From contig CP087218.1 of assembly GCA_020912385.1 (NCBI GenBank), forward strand, positions 1,550,001 through 1,614,000: DNA of 64,000 nt, in the 5' to 3' direction. Within the stretch, counting starts at the first letter, position 1. Each line of letters opens with the position of its first letter. The notes beneath the pieces were generated by a model. The model did not search any database, was not told the origin of the DNA, and saw only the letters and a list, made by a program, of their open reading frames with translations. This stretch comes from Neofusicoccum parvum. Taxonomy: Eukaryota > Ascomycota > Dothideomycetes > Botryosphaeriales > Botryosphaeriaceae. Positions 55,941-64,000 of the stretch are shown one piece after another. A program made the position numbers and the translations under genes.

Positions 55941-58930
55941 ATGGCGGACACCAACAGCAGCTCTGAGGGCGCCGCGCCGCGCAACCACCTGGGTACTAAT
56001 GTTCCCAGCGGCGACTTTGATGAGAAGCGAGCCACCGACGAGAAGTCCAAGGACCTGCCGCCCTCGAAGCCCGGCCTGGACGATGAAGACGATGAAGACG
56101 AGGACATGGACGCCCTCATTGAGGAGCTCGAGTCGCAGGATGCGAACATCGACCCCGAGGAAGAAGAAACCCAGCCCGGCGGCGCCCGCCCTGTCCCCGA
56201 GGAGCTTCTGCAGACCAGCACCGTCACTGGTCTCACCAACGACGAGGTCCTGGCCCGCAGGAAGAAGTTTGGCTTGAACCAGATGAAAGAGGAGAAGGAG
56301 AATCTTGTCTTGAAGTTCCTTATGTACTTTGTCGGCCCTATTCAGTTCGTTATGGAGGTAAGTGCTACCGGCCCGACTGACACGCACATGACGATACTAA
56401 CCAGCTCCGCGACAGGCCGCTGCCATCCTCGCGGCTGGTCTCGAGGATTGGGTTGATTTCGGTGTCATTTGCGCCCTGCTCTTGCTGAACGCGACGGTTG
56501 GTTTCGTGCAAGAGTTCCAGGCCGGTTCCATCGTCGACGAGCTCAAGAAGACCCTTGCGCTCAAGGCGACTGTTCTCCGCGGCGGCGCCCTTACCGAAAT
56601 CGAGGCTCCCGAGGTTGTTCCTGGTGACATTCTGCAGATTGAAGAGGCAAGTCCTTAAGCAACTCTAAAGTCCGACTCGCACATCCTAACGTAGCTTTTC
56701 AGGGTACAATCATTCCCGCCGACGGCCGCGTTGTCACCGAAGATGCGTTCCTTCAGGTCGATCAGTCTGCGATCACCGGCGAGTCGCTGGCCGTCGACAA
56801 ACACAAGAACGATACTTGTTATGCTTCGTCTGCCATCAAGCGTGGTGAAGCATTCATGGTTGTTACGGCCACGGGTGATAGCACCTTCGTCGGTCGTGCT
56901 GCTTCTCTGGTCGCCTCTGCCTCGTCGGGAACTGGCCATTTCACCGAGGTCCTAAACGGTATTGGTACGGTCCTTTTGATTCTGGTCATTTTCACCCTTC
57001 TTATCGTCTGGATTTCGTCGTTCTACCGGTCGAACGGCATCGTCAAGATTCTCGAGTTCACCCTTGCCATCACCATCATTGGTGTTCCTGTCGGTCTTCC
57101 TGCTGTCGTCACCACGACCATGGCTGTCGGTGCTGCTTATCTTGCAAAGAAGCAAGCTATCGTCCAGAAGCTCTCTGCCATCGAATCCTTGGCCGGTGTC
57201 GAAATCCTCTGCTCTGACAAGACTGGTACTTTGACGAAGAACAAGCTCTCTTTGGCGGAGCCGTACACTGTCGCCGGTGTCGAGCCCGACGATCTGATGC
57301 TTACTGCCTGTCTGGCTGCCTCTCGCAAGAAGAAGGGTATCGATGCGATTGACAAGGCTTTCCTGAAGTCGCTTAAATTCTATCCTCGTGCGAAGTCTGT
57401 TTTGGCCAAGTACAAGGTCCTGGATTTCCATCCGTTCGATCCCGTATCCAAAAAGGTGCAGGCGGTGGTTGAGTCCCCTCAGGGTGAACGAATCATTTGC
57501 GTCAAAGGCGCTCCGCTTTTCGTCTTGAAGACGGTAGAAGAAGATCACCCGATTCCGGAAGCAGTTGATGAGGCCTACAAGAACAAGGTTGCTGAGTTCG
57601 CCACCCGTGGATTCCGTTCTCTTGGTGTTGCTCGGAAGCGCGGCGACAGCTCGTGGGAAATTCTTGGCATCATGCCTTGCTCTGATCCGCCTCGTCACGA
57701 CACGGCCCGCACCATTGGTGAGGCCAAGACTCTCGGTCTGTCCATCAAGATGTTGACGGGCGACGCTGTCGGTATTGCCCGTGAAACCTCTCGTCAGCTT
57801 GGTCTCGGTACCAATGTGTACAACGCTGAGCGTCTCGGTCTTGGCGGTGGTGGTGAGATGCCCGGTTCGGACATTTATGACTTCGTCGAAGCTGCCGATG
57901 GTTTCGCCGAGGTCTTCCCTCAGCACAAGTACAACGTCGTCGAAATCCTGCAACAGCGTGGCTACCTTGTGGCTATGACTGGTGATGGTGTGAACGATGC
58001 TCCATCCCTTAAGAAGGCCGACACTGGTATCGCTGTCGAGGGTGCTTCGGATGCCGCTCGTTCTGCTGCCGATATTGTCTTCCTGGCTCCTGGTCTGTCT
58101 GCCATCATCGATGCCCTGAAGACGTCCCGTCAGATTTTCCACCGCATGTACGCGTACGTTGTGTACCGTATTGCACTGTCACTCCACTTGGAAATTTTCT
58201 TGGGTCTCTGGATCGCTATCTTGAACACATCGCTCAACCTTGAGCTGGTTGTCTTCATTGCCATCTTTGCGGACATCGCTACTCTGGCCATTGCCTACGA
58301 CAACGCACCTTTCTCCAAGACTCCCGTCAAGTGGAACCTGCCCAAGCTCTGGGGTATGTCGGTGCTGCTCGGTGTCGTCCTGTCTATCGGTACGTGGATC
58401 GCCCTCACCACTATGTTTCCGTACCAGGATCTGCCCAACGCGGCCGGCCAGGGTGTCTCGGGAGGTATCGTCCAGAATTTCGGTGTCCGTGATGAGGTAC
58501 TGTTCCTGCAAATCTCACTTACAGAGAATTGGCTCATCTTCATCACCCGTGCCAACGGACCCTTCTGGAGCTCTATTCCGTCGTGGCAGCTCACTGGTGC
58601 TATCTTGATTGTCGACATTATCGCCACCTTCTTCTGTCTGTTCGGTTGGTTCGTGGGCGGTCAGACGTCGATTGTGGCAGTCGTCCGTATCTGGATCTTT
58701 TCGTTCGGCGTCTTCTGCGTCATGGGCGGTGTATACTACCTCCTACAGGACAGCGTTGGCTTCGATAACCTGATGCACGGCAAATCACCCAAAAAAGACC
58801 AGAAGCAGAGATCCCTCGAGGACTTCGGTAAGCCGCCTTCTCTCCCTGAACAACGTTGTCAGTATGTGCTAACAGCTTGGCAGTCGTGTCCCTCCAGCGT
58901 GTCTCCACGCAGCACGAGAAGAGCGCCTAG
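55941..58930 (+). CDS. PMA1: plasma-membrane H+-ATPase Pma1
   Basis: The P3A-type proton pump that builds the membrane potential used for nutrient uptake. Exons: 55941-56357, 56416-56646, 56703-58827 and 58884-58930, giving 939 residues. Intron 2 (56647-56702) has a GC-AG border (GAG|GCAAGT...TTTCAG). The acidic N-terminus ([19 protein letters not shown]) is typical. The actuator motif ITGESLAV, phosphorylation site [11 protein letters not shown] with Asp388 and hinge [15 protein letters not shown] are all intact, with the usual hydrophobic pairs for ten membrane spans. The last exon encodes the autoinhibitory tail with the tandem Ser-Thr in RVSTQHEK, the kinase-controlled site known from yeast. 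It is joined after LEDF by intron 3. Confidence 0.97.
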
Positions 58931-60056
58931 AAGCGCGGCTCGATGCGTCCTGTCCCTTTTACGTCTTTTTAATACAATACCATTCGAGTTCATTTGAGTT
59001 GGTGCTCAGCCAGGGGAAAGACGTAGTGGAAGAGAGGAGAGGATGTGCATGTGGATACAAAAGAGAGGAGGCAGTGTATTATCAGCACGGCGATGCTCAC
59101 GATCCTTTGTCTGTAACTGGGACATTTCTCCCGCCACATCTCTTTTGCCTACGTTCGGCGCAGACTTATCCTTCGCACTTCGCGTCGTCTGGATTGAGCC
59201 TTAGTTGTAATACCTTTGAGTTAGTGGTGGATAGAGGCAATGAATGTTTTGGTTCAAGGAGTTTGTGCAACATGATGCGGTGAACTCGAGGTTGCGGTTG
59301 AACAGATCGGAGGGAGAGGATATGAAAGAGATGCGAAACTGACGGGGAGACTAGAATCTGAAATACCTCACCTAGTGTGTTTGTGAGAAGTTGGAACATC
59401 TGGCTTTCATTTCGCATCGTGCATCTAGTGGATCTGTGGCGCGACGACAAAAGTTTCATGGCTTGCGCCCACAACACCATTGAGATGCTGCAAACGGAAC
59501 CCATGGAACCCTCTTGGGGCGTCTCAAGCATGCAACGCAACAGAAAAGCGCACTCCATCATGAGCCATCATATCGTCCTCTTGCAAGGAATCTCAGTGGG
59601 GCGGCTGTTTAGGGAGAGAGCAGGCTAGCAGCAGAGGACATTTTGGCAGTTTCTCTCGGCGGCCCCCATCTCTGGGCAGACGTCTGGAATTGCGAGCCGT
59701 CACCGGCGGCTTGCTTTTTTGTAAGTCGCCGAGACAGACGCCAACGGTGGCCCCACCGATTTAATTTTCTTCTTCTCCCAGGCACGATGCCACGGACGCA
59801 CGCGCCTCGCGACTCGGCATCCCGCCACATCCGATCTCGGCTACGTCATAGCGTTAAGTCCGTTGTCGCTCCGGCAGGATTTCGCTGAGGTGGGGTTGAG
59901 GAGGGGTCACCCTCGCGCAAGAAGAGGGTGTAATGAGACCAGAGGTTATTCGCGGCGTGTCGATGAGGTGGAATAGCTTCCGCACTTCTTATTATTACAA
60001 ACCGCAGTTGTCTAGAAACGGACGACTACCGCGCGATTCCGATTTGCGCTCCACTC
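58931..60056. other. intergenic, PMA1 to aldo/keto reductase
   Basis: 1.1 kb holding the PMA1 3' UTR and the reductase promoter. No coding sequence was recognised. Confidence 0.45.
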
Positions 60057-61536
60057 ATGAATCTTGGAGGGGCTTTGAGGATAAGATCTCCAGCTGCGGC
60101 CTGCTTTACTTCATCTTTCGCTGCCCCGCGGAGCTCCACTTCTGCTGCAACTCGTACCACTCTTCATCTTCCTTCCCGCAACGCCCCCTGCTTCCACTCA
60201 AAAGCTTCGCGATACCCGAATACTGCCACTGAGCCCAGGCGGAAGACAGTTGTTCCAGCTACACACATCCACGCGTACTCTACCATGGCTAACATCAGCA
60301 CTCCCATTCCGAGCTTGAAGCTCAACGATGGCAACTCCATCCCAATGGTATGTCAAATCTCACTCCTGCAAGCCATTGGCGCGTGTGTGAAAGCTTACGC
60401 CGCCTTGGCTGTCACGGCTTACTCTCTTGCGCGCGGATCATTATCGCGCATTGCATTGATGATTTGCACATCTCTAAACTCTGCCGTCGTTCTCTCTACG
60501 CGCAGAACCTATTCACTCGTGTGATCCAATGGCTAACAACGCGCGCGCGCGCGCAATAACGATAGCTCGGCTACGGCACTGGAACCGCGTGGTATAAGAC
60601 AGGCGACGAGTCACAGATCGACAGGAGCCTGGTTGAGGCGACCAAGACGGCCATCAAGCTCGGCTATACACACCTCGACGGCGCCGAGATGTACAAGACG
60701 GAGCCCGAGCTGGGCCAGGCGATCAAGGAGAGCGGCGTCGAGCGCGAGAAGCTATTCGTCACGACCAAGGTCTACGCCAACATCAAAGACATCAAGAGCG
60801 CGATCAAGATCAGCTTGAAGAAGCTGCAGCTGGACTACGTCGACCTGTATGATTTCCCCGCCGCCCCGTACAGGCCTTCGGGGAGCCGAGGGTATGTGTG
60901 CGCAACACACGCAGCTGACGCGCAAACAGCTACCTCATCCACGCGCCCTTCTTCACCAAGTCCGACGAGGAGCTGCAGGCCAAGTGGGCCGAGATGGAGG
61001 AGGTGCAAGCGGCCGGCCTGGCCCGCTCGATCGGCGTGTCCAACTACCTGCCGCAGCACCTGGAGGCCACGCTCAAGACCGCCAAGGTCGTTCCCGCCAT
61101 CAACCAGATCGAGTTCCACCCGTACCTGCAGCACGCCAAGCTGCTCGACTTTCACAAGCAGCACGGCATCGCCACCCAGGCCTACGGCCCGCTGTCCGCC
61201 GCCACGAAGGCGAAGCCCGGGCCCATCGATGACTTTTCGGCCGCGCTGGCGAAGAAGTATGCGGTCAGTGAGGGCGAGATCGCGCTAAGGTGGTGCATTG
61301 ATCAGGACATCATTCCGATCACGACGAGTTCGAAGGTAAGCGGTTGCGATTTGACGGGAGGAGGTGGTGGACGGGGCGCTGATGAGATTGGATAGGAGCA
61401 ACGCCTTTCGGACTACCTGCGCGCGGCGACGTTCAAACTCACCCCGGCCGAGATCAAGGAGCTCAAGGAACTGGGCGAGAAGAAGCACTTCCGTGGCTTC
61501 TGGAACGATATCTACTCCTCGGATGACAAGTCGTAG
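60057..61536 (+). CDS. aldo/keto reductase, possible mitochondrial and cytosolic forms
   Basis: An NADPH-dependent reductase of carbonyl compounds. Exons: 60057 (or 60285)-60347, 60566-60846, 60930-61335 and 61396-61536. The core from the ATG at 60285 is 296 residues. Motifs include LGYGTGTAWYK, the catalytic LDGAEMYKTEPELG with Asp and Tyr, the conserved His in YLIHAPFF, SIGVSNYLPQHL, INQIEFHPYLQ and ITTSSK. An in-frame ATG 76 codons upstream (60057) adds a stretch rich in Arg, Ser, Ala and Thr with only one acidic residue, ending near HAYST, which looks like a mitochondrial presequence. The upstream ATG has weak context and the downstream one strong (ACCATGG). Leaky scanning could therefore make both forms. 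Intron 1 is 218 bp, longer than usual here. Confidence 0.85.
60541..60554 (+). repeat. (GC)7 run in intron 1 of the reductase
   Basis: Alternating GC dinucleotides 11 bases before the 3' splice site, between the branch-like GGCTAAC and the acceptor. Confidence 0.85.
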
Positions 61537-62009
61537 GTGGAAGGTTGAGAACTGAGAAATGCTCGAGCGATAGCTGACGATGAATTTGAAAGGGGGCTGG
61601 CGAAGTTATGATTGCTTCATTGACGAATACAGAATGCGTTAAAATGCGTAGTACTTAAAAATACAATCTCGGTTTACATGCCTTTACTTGTGCCTGGTGG
61701 ATAGAGAAACTCGGAAAGTGAAGAAAGTGGGGTTGATGCAGACATTTGTTCCCAGTTTTATGGCAGGAGTGTGCCTATGAATTGTGAGATCCGAATAAAT
61801 ATCTTAGGCTTCACTAGTGGTCAGGTGGCTTCGAGGGGGTGGGTGATCGGACTTTTGTCTATGACTGGAGCGGCAACAACTTCTGTACCTACGTAACGCA
61901 GGGACGTCGCCCACCGCGGCAGCCGTCGGCGATCCTCCGAGTCAGAAGTTGATCAGAAAACTTCCAACCCGCGGGGCAAACGGCGACAAGCAACTGCAAA
62001 CTCCACACC
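61537..62009. promoter_or_regulatory. intergenic, reductase to RPC2
   Basis: 470 bp. It is AT-rich at first (3' UTR of the reductase), then GC-richer toward the RPC2 start, so it holds the RPC2 promoter. No TATA box is evident. Confidence 0.5.
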
Positions 62010-64000
62010 ATGCCGCCCAGAGCAAGGAAAGACGGCGCCCAGGACGGGGCTGACGGTGCTGCCCAGGTGAGAGCTTTGAAGACTCTCAATCGCGCGCAAT
62101 CTTCCTAACAAAACCCTGCCACCGCAGCCCGCCGCAAAAGCTACCCGCCGCCCGCGCGCAGTACCGCGCAGAAAGCCCGCAGACTCCGAGACTGCCACCG
62201 CGAATACCGCGACCGAGACGCAAGATACCCAGGCGCCAGCCCTCGAGCCCGCGCACGCCACCGACGGCGCACAGCAACATGGCGAGGACGCCGCCGAAGA
62301 GCCCGTGCAGGCGATGACGAAGCGCAGAGCGGGAGGCCGGCGGCGCGACGACGGAATGGACTCGGTGCTCCAGCCGTTCTACTACGGCAAGGCGCTGACG
62401 GACCCGATCAACACGGCCGAGGACAAGTGGAACCTGCTGCCGGCGTTCCTGAAGGTCAAGGGCCTGGTCAAGCAGCACATCGACTCGTTCAACTACTTTG
62501 TGGACGAGCAGCTTAAGCAGATCCTGCGCGCCAACCAGTACGTGTACAGCGACGTCGACGACAAGTTCTTCTGGCGCTACACCGACATCCGCGTGCTCAA
62601 GCCGTGCCGCGTCGAGGAGGAGAACGTGCGCGGCATCCAGTCGACCATCACTCCGAACGAGTGCCGGCTGCGCGACATGACGTACGCGGCGCCGATTGTG
62701 GTTGACGTCGAGTATAAGAAAGGAAATGTGAAGGTCAAGAGGAAGGGGATCCACATTGGCAGGATGCCGATCATGCTGCGCAGCAACAAATGCCACCTCT
62801 GGGGCAAATCGGAGAGGCAGATGGGCCAGCTCGGCGAGTGCTCCATTGACCCCGGTGGATACTTTATTACCAGAGGTCAGGAGAAGGTCATTCTAGTCCA
62901 AGAGCAGCTGAGCAAGAACCGTGTTATTGTCGAGTCTATGAAGGGTATTATCCAGGCTTCCGTGATCAGTTTCACGGTCGACAGGAAGTCCAAGGGTTAC
63001 GTTCTTCTGAAGAAGGGCCTGCTTTACCTCAAGCACAACTGCTTCACCGAAGATATCCCCGTTGTTATTGCGTTCAAGGCCATGGGTATCCAGTCGGAGC
63101 ACGAGATCCTCCTCCTCGTGGCCGGCGACGATAGCGCGTACCAGGACGAATTTGCCGTCAACTTCGAGGCTTGCTACACCGAGAAGAACGAGAGAATCAA
63201 CACGCAGAACCAAGCCCTGGAGTACATTGGCCAACGGACCCGGCAGTTGAGGAAGCCTATCGGAAACAGACAGGCTCGGAATTTGCAGCAGGAGGCCATC
63301 GATGCCCTGTCGAACATGATGATGAGCCACGTTCCCGTTACTGGTATGAACTTCCGGCCGAAAGCGCTGTACATCGCGTACATGACGAGGAGAGTTTTAA
63401 TGGCCATTCACGACCCGAAGATGGTGGATGACAGAGATTATGTCGGTAACAAGAGATTGGAATTGGCAGGCCAGATGATGGCGTTGCTGTTCGAGGACAG
63501 CTTCAAGAGCTTCAACTACCAGTTCAAGGCGGCTATCGACAAGATCCTGAAGAAGCCCAACCGAGCCGCCGAATTTGACGCATACGACCACATCCAGACG
63601 CACGGTTGGAGCATCACAGCGGGCATGGAACGAGCTATCGCCACAGGAAACTGGAGTTTGAAGCGTTTCCGCATGGAAAGAGCCGGTATCACCCACGTTC
63701 TCAGCCGTCTCAGCTACATCTCCGCTCTTGGTATGATGACGCGTATCACATCTCAATTCGAGAAGACGAGAAAGGTCTCCGGTCCCCGTGCACTCCAGCC
63801 CTCGCAATTCGGTATGCTCTGTACCTCGGATACGCCTGAAGGTGAAGCTTGCGGTCTGGTCAAGAACTTGGCACTCATGACCCACATCACGACTGAGGTT
63901 CCGGAGGAGTCTGTGAAGCGGATAGTCTATATCCTGGGAGCAGAGGATGTGCAATCAGCCAGCGGTACCGAGCTGTATTCTGATGGTGCTTACATCGTCT
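62010..64000 (+). CDS. RPC2: RNA polymerase III second-largest subunit, 5' part (cut by window end)
   Basis: Half of the catalytic centre of Pol III, which makes tRNA and 5S RNA. Exon 1 is 62010-62066; a 61-bp intron (GTGAGA...CGCAG, with CTAAC branch) follows, then exon 2 from 62128 to the edge. 643 residues are visible of roughly 1,200. The first about 115 residues are Ala/Arg-rich and variable. The conserved protrusion begins with DPINTAEDKWNLLPAFLKVK. Further Rpb2-family blocks are HIGRMPIMLRSNKCHL, GGYFITRGQEKVILVQEQ and SDTPEGEACGLVKNLAL. The line of blocks fits Pol III (yeast Ret1) better than Rpb2 or Rpa2, notably KGLVKQHIDSFNYFV. The active-site Asp and hybrid-binding regions lie beyond the window. 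Confidence 0.95.

Overview
The window is from the nuclear genome of a filamentous ascomycete (Pezizomycotina). Genes are compact, with short introns of about 46-80 bases, GT-AG borders and CTAAC-type branch points. The gene set is typical of such fungi: an AA9 copper monooxygenase, a Mid1 calcium-channel subunit, a Pma1 proton pump and a fungal-type P450. Exonic GC and gene content would suit a Dothideomycete, but the species cannot be named from sequence alone.

Layout from left to right: a GPI-anchored yapsin-like aspartic protease (-) shares a divergent promoter with the clamp-loader subunit RFC4 (+). Then come an O-acetylhomoserine sulfhydrylase (+), an ankyrin-like protein (-), a long-chain acyl-CoA synthetase with a peroxisomal C-terminus (+) and Mid1 (+). 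Next are two adjacent minus-strand genes, an SR-rich protein and the U2 snRNP factor Cus1/SF3B2. They are followed by a PUF-family RNA-binding protein (+), an AA9 LPMO (+) and a cytochrome P450 (+). After a P450 relic and an 8-kb retrotransposon come Pma1 (+), an aldo/keto reductase (+) and the first half of the RNA polymerase III second-largest subunit (+), which runs off the right edge. The host genes are mostly housekeeping and do not form one pathway.

The most unusual part is 43,978-51,900, a complete Ty3/gypsy chromovirus-type LTR retrotransposon. It has apparently identical 454-bp LTRs and a 5-bp target duplication (TAATG). Gag and Pol are joined by a textbook -1 slippery heptamer placed directly on the gag stop codon. 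The stretch between the chromodomain and the 3' LTR carries, on the opposite strand, a two-exon gene whose product has exact Zn2Cys6 cysteine spacing followed by a predicted coiled coil. The arrangement recalls retroviral antisense genes expressed from a 3' LTR. Gag also carries a twice-repeated H/C/C/H motif with identical spacing. The element sits inside intron 3 of a decayed P450 paralogue, just past its 5' splice site.

Several long gene-poor, often GC-rich tracts separate the genes (23.7-26.9, 31.1-35.7, 36.8-39.4 and 52-55.9 kb). No tRNA, rRNA or other structured RNA gene could be supported. Exon borders were deduced by eye from reading frame, splice signals and family conservation.
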